63,823 nucleotides of DNA from a virus. The notes beneath the pieces were generated by a model. That model was not told the origin of the DNA. It made no database searches and worked only from the letters and a program-made list of their open reading frames with translations. The position numbers were made by a program, and so were the translations under genes. Shown here piece after piece: positions 24,619 to 32,459 of this stretch. Each line of letters begins with the position of its first letter. Within the stretch, counting starts at the first letter, position 1. The DNA lies in the IMG/VR virus record IMGVR_UViG_3300031720_000003, positions 1 to 63,823 of that record. The stretch is one strand, 5' to 3'.

Positions 24619-25791
24619 TCAGTAGGCCGTGGTGGTTCCGTTGCCTACGGACACGACTATCGGCGAGACGCCACCCGCTTGTGCGTCGGTGGCGGTGGGC
24701 AGGAGTTGCACATCGAGCGTGGCCTCCACCCATTCCTTGCCGCGCACCAGCTCGCCGGTCTTGAACGCCGATGAGGTGGTGTGGATGCGCATCCCGTAGC
24801 CGTTGTTCACGTCGTACAGCGAGATGTCCAGCGCGCTCTTGGTGCCCGCGAGATACTTGGTGAGCTCGGGCGCACCCGACTGCTCCACCACCGTGATCTT
24901 TGCGGTGGCAGTGAGCGGTCCCGCGAAGTACTGGTAGTACGCCTGGGTGCCGGTGAGTGCGGGGATGGGCTTGACGCCGCGTCCCAGATCGATCTCCCAG
25001 TCCTCGACGTAGGTGATCGCCGAGCCGCCGATGGAGATCAGCGTGGTCCATGCGGGCGGAGCCGACACCGATGAAAACGATGGGGTGGGCGATGACGGGG
25101 TGATGGACGGGTTGGCGAAGAACGACGCCGAGAAGTCCACGTAGCCCGCGTTGGTGCCCTTGATGGTGAGCTTGTCCAGCTGCGCTGCGGCGAGCTGCCG
25201 CCATTCCTCGCCGTCATAGTCGGTGATGGTCAGCGAGGGGGGCTGGTTGCCTGTGCCCGCGTTGTTGAGCAGCGAGAAGGAGTGTCCGGTGAGTCCGGTG
25301 ACCGTCGCACCATTGCTCTGCGCGTACTGCAGCGCGTACTGCAGTGTCACCGTGTACGGGCCTGAACCCGAGACGGCGGTGGTGTAGTGCGTCTCCTGGG
25401 TTGCGCCGGAGCCGATCTTGATCCACGAGTTGGCCGCGACGGTAGCCGCAGTGGAGATGGTGGTCGCTCCCGCTGCAGCGCTCGATGACAGCGTGGTGTT
25501 GGTGGGTGCAGTCGACACCGTGTCTGTCGATCCCAGCTCTGCGAGGAGATAGAGGGGGAAGATGTCGAGGTGGGGATAGCCGTCCCACCCGTGACTGTCG
25601 TAACGCATCCCCGGGGTCTGGTCATAGACGGAGACCATCGACCCCTGCAGGGTGTCGTCCTCAATGACGGTTAACGACGGCTTGAACTTCGGGGCTTTCA
25701 CCTTTGCCCAATAGGCCGGCGCTACCGGAGTTCCTCGAGTGACTTCCTTTGCCAGACCGATTTCAGTCTGGGCGACGGCGTATGCGGGCAA
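24619..25791 (-). CDS. Major tail tube protein
   Basis: 390 aa. Typical siphovirus tail-tube start: AQTEIGLAKEVTRGTPVAPA, then FKPSLTVIEDDTLQGSM. Beta-rich middle, TATAKITVVEQSGAPELTKY, and WVEATLDVQLLPT at the end. Longer than many, with an inserted Ig-like region (about 90-150). Position just before the chaperones fits. Confidence 0.8.
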   Translation of the reverse strand: MPAYAVAQTEIGLAKEVTRGTPVAPAYWAKVKAPKFKPSLTVIEDDTLQGSMVSVYDQTPGMRYDSHGWDGYPHLDIFPLYLLAELGSTDTVSTAPTNTTLSSSAAAGATTISTAATVAANSWIKIGSGATQETHYTTAVSGSGPYTVTLQYALQYAQSNGATVTGLTGHSFSLLNNAGTGNQPPSLTITDYDGEEWRQLAAAQLDKLTIKGTNAGYVDFSASFFANPSITPSSPTPSFSSVSAPPAWTTLISIGGSAITYVEDWEIDLGRGVKPIPALTGTQAYYQYFAGPLTATAKITVVEQSGAPELTKYLAGTKSALDISLYDVNNGYGMRIHTTSSAFKTGELVRGKEWVEATLDVQLLPTATDAQAGGVSPIVVSVGNGTTTAY

Positions 25792-25817
25792 GGCGGATGC
25801 CTCCTAGTGAACTCCGA

Positions 25818-25823
25818 TATAAT
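25818..25823 (+). promoter_or_regulatory. -10 box for the antisense HNH gene
   Basis: A perfect TATAAT lies 18 bp before ATG 25841, on the plus strand just outside the start of the tail-tube gene. No good -35 is visible. The leader would be only about 11 bases, so translation is close to leaderless. Confidence 0.45.
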
Positions 25824-25840
25824 TGATCCGCCTAAAAGCG

Positions 25841-26656
25841 ATGGCGGGTTGTCTAGTTATCGACTGCACACAGCCGCACTACGCGCGCGGGGTTTGTACG
25901 AGTCACTACCACCGGTGGCGTAATGGGGACGCCACGATTCCCACCGCACCGCTAAAGGTGTGGCTACCGCAGCCCGCCTGTTCCATCGAAGGATGCGACC
26001 GGCAGGCCAAGAGTCGCGGATGGTGTCAGTTGCACTACGCGCGGTGGCGACTAAACGGTCACCCGCTGAAGTTGGTTCGCCATGGGCCGCCTGAGGAGCG
26101 ATTCTGGCGTTGGGTCAATCAGAGTGGGCCCGTTTCGGAGATGCGGCCCGATCTCGGATCGTGCTGGCTGTGGACCGGCTCGCACGTTACGTGCGGATAT
26201 GGGCTGTTTCGCAAGGAGAAGGGTTCAACGCGCAGTTCGCTTGCCCACCGATTCGCCTACACCATGCTGGTGGGAGAGATCCCGGAGGACTATGAGATCG
26301 ACCACCTCTGCTGCGTGCGGGACTGCGTGAATCCTGAGCACTTAGAAGCCGTCACGCCTGCCGAGAACCGGCGGCGCAGGATCGCTGTGAAACCCCGGCG
26401 CCCATGGAAACGCCAAACACATTGCGTGAACGGCCATGAGTACACGCCTGAGAACACCTACGTGAACGCCAGGAGCGGGTGGCGCTTCTGCCGAATCTGC
26501 AAGCGCGCCGCCTTTATGAAGTGGTACGCGAGCAAGCGAGCGGCCGCTTCCGCTCAGTCCTCCTGCTTATCGGTGGGCGCAGGCGGTGTCGGCTCTGCGG
26601 CCTTGGCTGCGACGGGTGTCGGTGGTGTCACACGAGTAACGCGCGCGTCCTTGTAG
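25841..26656 (+). CDS. HNH homing-type endonuclease with zinc knuckles
   Basis: 271 aa from ATG 25841. Two N-terminal zinc repeats (CTQPHYARGVCTSHYHRW, then CDRQAKSRGWCQLHYARW) precede an HNH core (LAHRFAYTMLVGE, EDYEIDHLCCVRDCVNPEHL), and CVNGHEY / CRICKR form a C-terminal finger. It lies opposite to and between tail genes, as selfish HNH genes do. The last 34 residues (SVGAGGVGSAALAATG) are antisense to the minus gene at 26554 and are probably acquired read-through sequence. Confidence 0.85.
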   Translation: MAGCLVIDCTQPHYARGVCTSHYHRWRNGDATIPTAPLKVWLPQPACSIEGCDRQAKSRGWCQLHYARWRLNGHPLKLVRHGPPEERFWRWVNQSGPVSEMRPDLGSCWLWTGSHVTCGYGLFRKEKGSTRSSLAHRFAYTMLVGEIPEDYEIDHLCCVRDCVNPEHLEAVTPAENRRRRIAVKPRRPWKRQTHCVNGHEYTPENTYVNARSGWRFCRICKRAAFMKWYASKRAAASAQSSCLSVGAGGVGSAALAATGVGGVTRVTRASL

Positions 26657-26820
26657 GACTCGGTCACGTCGATGAGGTAGGGATCGCTGAAGTCGTCGGG
26701 GAGATCGAGCTGTGCGGTGCCCCCGGGCTCCAGTTCCAGGGTTTGTCCGTTGTCGGGCCGAATGATGCCCGGCCAGACACGCGTGTGAATATCTGAGTTA
26801 GCAAAGGTGCGCGCTGGCAA
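26554..26820 (-). CDS. Small virion-region protein
   Basis: 88 aa from TTG 26820, supported by AAGGAG 9 bases upstream; ATG 26883 would overlap the previous gene by 38 bp. Beta-type core (DIHTRVWPGIIRPDNGQT, LELEPGGTAQLDLP), with a Pro/Ala-rich tail. It resembles small head-tail proteins in position only. Its 3' end is overlapped by the antisense HNH gene. Confidence 0.55.
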   Translation of the reverse strand: MPARTFANSDIHTRVWPGIIRPDNGQTLELEPGGTAQLDLPDDFSDPYLIDVTESYKDARVTRVTPPTPVAAKAAEPTPPAPTDKQED

Positions 26821-26845
26821 TTGTGCGGACTCCTTGGTGTGCTGA

Positions 26846-27376
26846 TTACGTGCCGGCGGGACCGGAGATCCACTCAATGACATCGGTGCGAATTACCGCG
26901 AGGATGAACACGGTGGTGCCGTCGGCTCCAGTGAAGGGCATGGACTGCGTCACTTGGACTTGCGCACTGCCGGCGGGGAACACCCGACCACTCAGGCCAG
27001 TGCCTAGCAAGGGATCGGCGCGGATGCTGGCCACGATGGCGTCGCAGACGGTGTCGTGATCCTGCTGCGCCTCAACAGCCTCACCTGCGGTGTTGGCCAG
27101 CACCAGTTCGAGCACCAGCTCATGCGTGTCGGTGTCCTCGACGTGGCTGAGGCCGGTGAGGGTCTCGCGTTTGCGATCGCTGCTGGGGACGTTGACGATC
27201 AGGACTGCGGCGGAACCGCTCTGTGAGGTGACGTACTGCGATACCGCCCCGGAGAGGGAGCGCTCGTAGTCCTCTTCGTCGACGACCTCGGGGCGCGCCG
27301 CGAACACGGTGCCCACGAAGGGGAGGTTGGCGTTCTGCAGATACTCGACCGCTGCCTCGCGGACGTTGGCGCGCAC
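26846..27376 (-). CDS. Head-tail connector or tail terminator-like protein
   Basis: 176 aa from GTG 27376. LREAAVEYLQ-like start (NVREAAVEYLQNANLPFVG), a central helix (GEAVEAQQDHDTVCDAIVAS) and a closing strand (TTVFILAVIRTDVIEW). This helix-then-beta pattern and the position between connector and tail tube suit a tail terminator/completion protein. Confidence 0.55.
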   Translation of the reverse strand: MRANVREAAVEYLQNANLPFVGTVFAARPEVVDEEDYERSLSGAVSQYVTSQSGSAAVLIVNVPSSDRKRETLTGLSHVEDTDTHELVLELVLANTAGEAVEAQQDHDTVCDAIVASIRADPLLGTGLSGRVFPAGSAQVQVTQSMPFTGADGTTVFILAVIRTDVIEWISGPAGT

Positions 27377-27379
27377 TGG

Positions 27380-28381
27380 TCAGGCAGCGCGCAAGGTGGC
27401 CACGACGAAGGGCTTGAGCAGCTCAAGTGCCTGCTCATAGTCCTCGCTGGCCCCGGCCTGCCCCATCACCTGACGGTTGGGTGTGCCTCCGGGCGTTCCG
27501 GGCATCACCAACGCGCGCGAGCCACGCGTCTTGATGAGGCAGGAGGTGAGCAAGATCACCGCCTGCTCCACCGCCCGGGGCAGCGCAGAGACGCGGGTCA
27601 CATCGGGTGGCTGGGGGATGGTGTGCGCGAACTGCGTCGGCGCGGCCAGGGTGATGTTCAGCCCGGTCGGCGCCGATGCGGCCACCACGATCTCGGTGTT
27701 GTCCCCATCATTGATCGTCAGCTGCGTGCCCGCGTACACGCCGGCCACCGTGGATCCTCCCGGAGAGGACGGGTACACTGTGATCGACGTGGCTGCCGCG
27801 TTACAGTTCGCTGAGAGCGCGGTGTGCGGGTAGCCGTTGATGTACGTCCAGACCGCGAAGAGCTGCCCGAACACGCCGAGCGGACGGGGCAGCGGAACCA
27901 GTCCCCCACCGGGGGCGGGGTAGTTCCACCAGCCGGGCACCCAGATGACCTTGCCGTCGATGAAGATGTCGCCCGCAGTGCTCGGACTCACGTTGCCGAG
28001 CTGCGAGGGCGTGGAGCCCAGTCCGAGCCCGACCACCTCGAGCACCGGGCGGTAGTTGCAGATCAAGGCCAGCGCTCCGCCACTCTTGGCGGTGACCCAG
28101 GCGGATTCCGTGCTCGGTGAGGCGGCTAGTGTGCCGTCGGCGCGGTGGAAGCAGATCAGATCCGCCCACGAGGAGGCGCGTTCGATCACCCGAGCCAGTG
28201 CAGAGGTGGAGTCGCCGGGATTGGTGGATCCCGACACCAGCGCCGTCGTGGAGACTGCAGTCGGTGCGTTGCGGTAATCGGTGACCGAGATGTACGGTCG
28301 CGCACGATTGGCGCTGAGCACTCCCGGCGCGACCACGCTGGTCGAGAACGGGGCCGGCGAGAAGGGTGTGCCTGTGGTCAT
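27380..28381 (-). CDS. Head-tail junction protein
   Basis: 333 aa from ATG 28381. A first part with ARPYISVTDYRNAPTAV and ARVIERASSWADLICF, a helical pattern seen in head-tail connector proteins, is joined to an Ig-like or fibre-like middle (ITVYPSSPGGSTVAGVYAG) and a C-terminal helix (EDYEQALELLKPFVVATL). Larger than usual connectors, probably because of the inserted beta domain. Confidence 0.6.
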   Translation of the reverse strand: MTTGTPFSPAPFSTSVVAPGVLSANRARPYISVTDYRNAPTAVSTTALVSGSTNPGDSTSALARVIERASSWADLICFHRADGTLAASPSTESAWVTAKSGGALALICNYRPVLEVVGLGLGSTPSQLGNVSPSTAGDIFIDGKVIWVPGWWNYPAPGGGLVPLPRPLGVFGQLFAVWTYINGYPHTALSANCNAAATSITVYPSSPGGSTVAGVYAGTQLTINDGDNTEIVVAASAPTGLNITLAAPTQFAHTIPQPPDVTRVSALPRAVEQAVILLTSCLIKTRGSRALVMPGTPGGTPNRQVMGQAGASEDYEQALELLKPFVVATLRAA

Positions 28382-28476
28382 CGATCCACCACGATGTGAG
28401 CCTCGCCGTCAGCATCGAAGTACACGGTGAGTCCCGACGACTTGGCGATCTCACAGGCAACGCGCCACAGATCCAC
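28378..28476 (-). CDS. 32-aa micro-protein
   Basis: GTG 28476 with GAGGAG 9 bases upstream, and a TGA that overlaps the next ATG (ATGA). Sequence begins VDLWRVACEIAKSSGLTVYF and ends with an acidic/hydrophobic strand (GEAHIVVDR). The strong ribosome site and exact overlap support it. Function unknown. Confidence 0.6.
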   Translation of the reverse strand: MDLWRVACEIAKSSGLTVYFDADGEAHIVVDR

Positions 28477-28499
28477 GAAGCGTTCTCCTCAAGCGAAGC

Positions 28500-28528
28500 G
28501 ACCGGGTCCGGTTTCCCGAAACCCGGTC
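28500..28528. other. Hairpin at the left edge of the sugar cassette
   Basis: GACCGGGT (28500-28507) pairs with ACCCGGTC (28521-28528); an alternative inner stem GGTTTC/GAAACC overlaps it. No T-run. It separates the glycosyltransferase cassette from the head-tail genes and may attenuate or process the late transcript. Confidence 0.5.
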
Positions 28529-28552
28529 CTTCGTGCTGCAGGCGGGCACGGA

Positions 28553-29038
28553 TCAACTTGCGCAGCCGTGAGACGGGAGCAACGACGCCTTGGCGTGATC
28601 CAGCACGGTGTCGTGCAGATGGCGCGGCTCGTGACGGAGCACGATCTGCATCCAGCCATCGAGCCTGCACCAGTGTCCGGGCGGATGCGTGGCGTCTGAC
28701 ATCCGACTGACGGTGCGCATGGCTTCCGGGTTGCGAGCGAGCAGTGAGCCGGCGAACTTCACACAGCCCAGCCCGGCGTAGATACCAACGAAGTAGGGCG
28801 ACGCGAAGCAACACCATTCGCCTGAGCAGGCTTCGAGCTCGTCGAGCGTGTCGGGGCGGATGACGATGTCCTGCTCGACAATCGCGAAGGTCTCTGCGCG
28901 CTCCCAGAGCCCGCTCAGCAGGGCACAGTAGTCGGTGTCGCTAGCTGAGACATCGACGGCTTCCCAGTCATGGCCGCTGGCCTCGAGCGCTGCTCGCGTC
29001 TCGTCACGCAGCTCAACGAAGGGACAGATGACCCTCAC
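28553..29038 (-). CDS. GT-A-like glycosyltransferase-type protein 1
   Basis: 161 aa. Begins MRVICPFVELRDETR. The VEQDIVI motif after a helix takes the place of a DxD nucleotide-sugar site, followed by SPYFVGIYAGLGCVKF and a DGWMQIVLRHEPRHLHD segment. Same architecture as the gene at 31563-32051 (LIEHDIEI, GSLGCTRF), so the two are paralogues. Small for a glycosyltransferase; likely adds or orients sugars on virion or host glycan. Confidence 0.55.
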   Translation of the reverse strand: MRVICPFVELRDETRAALEASGHDWEAVDVSASDTDYCALLSGLWERAETFAIVEQDIVIRPDTLDELEACSGEWCCFASPYFVGIYAGLGCVKFAGSLLARNPEAMRTVSRMSDATHPPGHWCRLDGWMQIVLRHEPRHLHDTVLDHAKASLLPSHGCAS

Positions 29039-30000
29039 GCGAGGAGTTGGTCAGCCAGCTCCATCGAGGCGGCCACCACGCCATCGAGGTTCAGATACTT
29101 GTGCGAGCCGGTGCGCCCGTGGCGGATCTGCCAGGAGGGTTCGAGATCCACATCCAGGGGCAGGGGATAGGCGTGCGGTGAGACGTGCGCATCGAGCAAC
29201 AGGGGATCGCGGTGACCGAGACGCTCGAACAGTTCCAGCGCCGACTGACAGTAGGCGTCGGGGCTGAAGGCGAGTTCCCCGGGACAGGTGGCCTCCGCCT
29301 GCAGGCTGTAGAGCCCGATGGGTGCATTGGCCGACGCGAAGTTGCTCGGCACGCTGACCCGGTGAAACACCGTCTCATCACCGGGGATGTAGAGCGCGGT
29401 GAAGTCAGGGTCGATGCCCGTGAATCCGGCGCTGACCGTGATCAGGCTGTTGTAGGGCAGCTGCGCAACCGGGATGGTGGAGACCACTCGGTCGAAGCCG
29501 GAGAGATCCGGATCGGAGGCTCCGCAGATCAGCGCGGTGTCCACCCGGCGCGCCCACGCCTCGGTGATGGCACCATAGCCACCCTGCGAGGGGTAGGCGT
29601 ACTCGCTCACCCCGCCCGGTTTACGCCCGGCCTGCGCACCCAAGCGCACCCGGGAGAGTGAACTGGGGTCGCGTTTCCAGAGCTTGCGGCTGTAGCGGGT
29701 GACCTGGGCGGGATCCTCGAAGGGATGCTGTGCGAACGCTCCGTTGATCCACGCGCGGTTGCGGGTACGACCTGTCTCCCAGGTCAGTCCGGTGGAGACG
29801 CGGATCCACTCCACCGCCTCGGGGATGCCACCTAAGACGTGGGGGCCTTGATCGAAGGTGAAGTCCATGATGCACCGCGAGCGGCAGAGCCCACCGGGCG
29901 TACGCTCACGCTCGAACACGGTGACCGATTCACCACGCTCGCGCAGCAGCACAGCGAGGGAGAGGCCAGCGGCGCCAGCACCGAGGATGGCGGTGGGCAC
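29035..30000 (-). CDS. UDP-galactopyranose-mutase-like / FAD-dependent amine-oxidase-fold protein
   Basis: 321 aa. The N-terminal Rossmann loop AILGAGAAGLSLAVLLRERG with the GESVTVFERERTPGGL continuation binds FAD. The middle (FDQGPHVLGG, GGYGAITEAWARRV) and C-terminus (LEPSWQIRHGRTGSHKYLNL) follow the pattern of UGM and protoporphyrinogen-oxidase-like enzymes. ATGA-type overlap with the GT-A-like gene suggests the product feeds a transferase, for example with a furanose sugar. Confidence 0.7.
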   Translation of the reverse strand: MPTAILGAGAAGLSLAVLLRERGESVTVFERERTPGGLCRSRCIMDFTFDQGPHVLGGIPEAVEWIRVSTGLTWETGRTRNRAWINGAFAQHPFEDPAQVTRYSRKLWKRDPSSLSRVRLGAQAGRKPGGVSEYAYPSQGGYGAITEAWARRVDTALICGASDPDLSGFDRVVSTIPVAQLPYNSLITVSAGFTGIDPDFTALYIPGDETVFHRVSVPSNFASANAPIGLYSLQAEATCPGELAFSPDAYCQSALELFERLGHRDPLLLDAHVSPHAYPLPLDVDLEPSWQIRHGRTGSHKYLNLDGVVAASMELADQLLA

Positions 30001-30001
30001 A

Positions 30002-30595
30002 TCAGGCGACCCTGCGCAGCCAGCCGCGCGGGTTCAGCGTGGTGGGCCAGCGATCCTCAAGCTCCTGGTCATCGACGAAGTCGGTGTGGGTGGCGAGGTA
30101 GTACGCGGTCGCCTCCAGTGGTGAGCCGCGATTCCAGTCGTTCTCCCAGTAGTCGAACATGCCGTCCTCGACCACCATGTAGCTCCCCGGACTCACCAGG
30201 CTGCGGTAGAGCAGCATCTCCTCGAGCACGGTCAGGGTGTCGTGCTCGGAATCGAGGGTGACCATGACCGGACCCGGGAGTGCTTCGACGATGTCGCGCA
30301 CCGTGTCAAGCATCTGCTGCGAGCGTCCCGCCACGATGGTGACGTTGTCTGGCATGCGCGATGCTTGGGCAGCGATGTAGTCCGGATTCATCTCCACCGA
30401 GACCACCTGAGGGACGCGTGCCGCAAACCAGCGCGCACTCTCGCCGTAGGCGAAGCCGGTCTCGACCAGCACACCGGGCTTGACGCGCTCGATGAGCACC
30501 TCGTAGCGGGCGAGGTCGAAGGGGGTCTTGAGCAATCCCTCATGGCGAACCACCATGGCCTCGAACTCGCGCAGCGAACCATCGAGGTCGATCAT
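30002..30595 (-). CDS. Cephalosporin-hydroxylase-like (CmcI-type) SAM methyltransferase fold
   Basis: 197 aa. LVETGFAYGESARWFA is the SAM-binding loop region, VVSVEMNPDYIAAQ the acidic end of strand 2, and VMVTLDSEHDTLTVLEEML with SPGSYMVVEDGMFDYW is the CmcI / rhamnosyl-O-methyltransferase signature. It could O-methylate the sugar made by its neighbours. 1-bp spacing from the mutase gene. Confidence 0.7.
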   Translation of the reverse strand: MIDLDGSLREFEAMVVRHEGLLKTPFDLARYEVLIERVKPGVLVETGFAYGESARWFAARVPQVVSVEMNPDYIAAQASRMPDNVTIVAGRSQQMLDTVRDIVEALPGPVMVTLDSEHDTLTVLEEMLLYRSLVSPGSYMVVEDGMFDYWENDWNRGSPLEATAYYLATHTDFVDDQELEDRWPTTLNPRGWLRRVA

Positions 30596-31566
30596 CGGCG
30601 CCCGTGGAGCTCGTCCATCACCGCACAGATCTCAGCAATCTCCTGAGCGCGAGAGTACGTGCGTTGATGCCACTCGGCCCAGATCGCGGTGTTCGTCGCC
30701 CACGGCTGCCAGTCGGCCTCGATGCTGCGCGCGGTGCTGTCCAGCGCGTCGCGCAGAGCGTTGACATCGTCCTGCGCCACGATCACCGCGCGGCCCTCGA
30801 GGTATTCCATGGGGCCTCCGCCTTGTTGCTGCCACGCCCAGGTCGGGCAGGGATGGTGTGCAAAGTGCGAAGGCCCCCCGGGCCAGGCGACGATGGCGCA
30901 GCCCGAGAGCATGGCCTCTTGCGTAGGCGCACAAAGTCCTTCGATGGCGTTGGGTGCGCAGAAGATGGCCCCGGTGCGCAGGCTCTCGGCGACCTGTGCA
31001 TCGGTGCCACCGAGCTGCTCAACGCTCCATCCCAGCGGCAAGCGTACGTCCTCGAAGATGGCTGCGTTCTGCGCGGAGTGCTTGTAGCCGAAGAACATCA
31101 CCGCCGGCCGCCGGGGCCAGGCACCGTACGTGAAACCCGCGTCCCGACCCATGCGTCCGTTGCCGCTGCTGTGCAGATGGATCACCGGCAGCTGCAGCGT
31201 GGGGAAGCGGAGACGTAACAGTGCCGCGGAGTGCTCGCTCTCGACGAAGATGGCGATGAGGTCGGGCGTGTCGAGGTACGGGTGCGGACGATCCGCATCC
31301 ATGCCGAAGCTGTCGAGCAGGTAGGCGTTCTGGATAAAGCTCACCCGCGGCACCCCGCGCGGGATCAGCGTGTCGAGGCCGTGCCCGTAGATCTCAGGGA
31401 CCACGACCAGGTCGTTGTCGGCCCAGTCGATGCCAGCAAGATCCTGAGTAAGCACGACGCGGCTGCTGAAGCCGTGCTCACTGAGGATGCAACTGAGATC
31501 GCCGAGCTTGCGCGTGCCCCCGCTGGTCGATTCACTGGGGGGGACCGGCGAGAGAAAGTAGATCAA
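30592..31566 (-). CDS. Glycosyltransferase family 4-like
   Basis: 324 aa from TTG 31566, which overlaps the upstream TGA (TTGA); the open frame upstream is antisense noise. GT-B C-terminal signature: GAIFCAPNAIEGLCAPTQEA with the E-x7-E pattern, then LSGCAIVAWPGGP. N-terminal LIYFLSPVPPSESTSGGTRK is the usual first strand plus sugar-acceptor loop. It transfers a sugar from an activated donor; the acceptor is unknown. Confidence 0.75.
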   Translation of the reverse strand: MIYFLSPVPPSESTSGGTRKLGDLSCILSEHGFSSRVVLTQDLAGIDWADNDLVVVPEIYGHGLDTLIPRGVPRVSFIQNAYLLDSFGMDADRPHPYLDTPDLIAIFVESEHSAALLRLRFPTLQLPVIHLHSSGNGRMGRDAGFTYGAWPRRPAVMFFGYKHSAQNAAIFEDVRLPLGWSVEQLGGTDAQVAESLRTGAIFCAPNAIEGLCAPTQEAMLSGCAIVAWPGGPSHFAHHPCPTWAWQQQGGGPMEYLEGRAVIVAQDDVNALRDALDSTARSIEADWQPWATNTAIWAEWHQRTYSRAQEIAEICAVMDELHGRR

Positions 31567-32051
31567 TGCGACTGGCGACAGTCGCAGCGGCCGTCTCGTA
31601 CATGGTGCGAGAGCACGGCCGGCCAGTGGATGTGCTGCGTGTAGCCGAGCTGTTGCAGCCGGGGCAGCATCTCGCAGTCCAAGCGCCGCCAGTCGCGCAC
31701 CGGCAGGTTGGTCATGAACATGGGATGCGCTTGTAGAAGTTCCGAGCCGAAGCGCGTGCAACCGAGGCTGCCGTAGAGGTGGCGATCACCGTCGTCATCT
31801 CCCGCTGCCTCATAGGGGAGCACGCACCACGGCTCGCCGCATTGCTCAAGCTGCGGGATCACGTCAGCGTGGATCTCGATGTCGTGCTCGATGAGCAGGA
31901 AGGACTCGCCGTCACGCCACAGGCTGTCGAGCAGCACCCAGTACGCGTCCGTCTGCAAGCCGAGCTCGTAGCGCTCAGCGGCCGGGGCGAAGCGTGTCAG
32001 TGCAGCGTCGGCGAGTGGGTGCAGCGCCGTGTAGGCGCAGCAGACCCGCAT
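31563..32051 (-). CDS. GT-A-like glycosyltransferase-type protein 2
   Basis: 162 aa. LLIEHDIEIHADVIP occupies the nucleotide-sugar site, followed by LYGSLGCTRFG and RRLDCEMLPRLQQLGYTQH. Paralogue of 28553-29038, which lies at the other end of the same five-gene block. Starts 3 bp after the next upstream gene. Confidence 0.55.
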   Translation of the reverse strand: MRVCCAYTALHPLADAALTRFAPAAERYELGLQTDAYWVLLDSLWRDGESFLLIEHDIEIHADVIPQLEQCGEPWCVLPYEAAGDDDGDRHLYGSLGCTRFGSELLQAHPMFMTNLPVRDWRRLDCEMLPRLQQLGYTQHIHWPAVLSHHVRDGRCDCRQSH

Positions 32052-32054
32052 GCA

Positions 32055-32336
32055 CTATGCGGTGCGGCGCACCTTGGGCCGCGAATCCGCCGCATCCTTC
32101 TCGGCAAATGGACTTTCGCCCTCATGCCAGCCCGGCATGCGCAGCATGAACGCGGCCACGTCGTCGGGCACTTCGAAGGTGCCGTTGCGGGCTTCGTAGG
32201 TGGCCCCGCTGTGGATGATGCGGTCAGCTCCGGAGGGTTGCGCGGCTTCGCGTCGCACCAGGCGTGCGCCTTCGTGCGCGTCGAAGTCCCACTCTTCCTT
32301 GACGCTGTTGATCACATGGTGAATGCGTCGAGCCAT
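32055..32336 (-). CDS. Small virion-region protein after the capsid gene
   Basis: 93 aa from ATG 32336 (AAGGA upstream). Begins MARRIHHVINSVKEEWDF; the middle ATYEARNGTFEVPDDVAAFM reads as a mini strand-helix unit of the type found in small head proteins. It could be a head decoration or completion protein; unproven. Confidence 0.6.
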   Translation of the reverse strand: MARRIHHVINSVKEEWDFDAHEGARLVRREAAQPSGADRIIHSGATYEARNGTFEVPDDVAAFMLRMPGWHEGESPFAEKDAADSRPKVRRTA

Positions 32337-32377
32337 GTATTGTCCTTTTCTGGTGTGTTGTGTTCCCCTCGCCCGCA

Positions 32378-32409
32378 CGGGTGCCCGCAGGGGGACTGCG
32401 GGACACCCG
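32378..32409. other. Strong hairpin after the capsid gene
   Basis: CGGGTGCCCGCAG (32378-32390) pairs with CTGCGGG-a-CACCCG (32396-32409): 13 base pairs, one bulge, 5-base loop. No T-run. It lies between the capsid gene and the cargo side of the operon and may reduce read-through or stabilise capsid mRNA. Confidence 0.6.
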
Positions 32410-32459
32410 CTAGGCGGAGGGAAGGCCGATGTGTTGGACGACCTATTGGCTAACTACGC

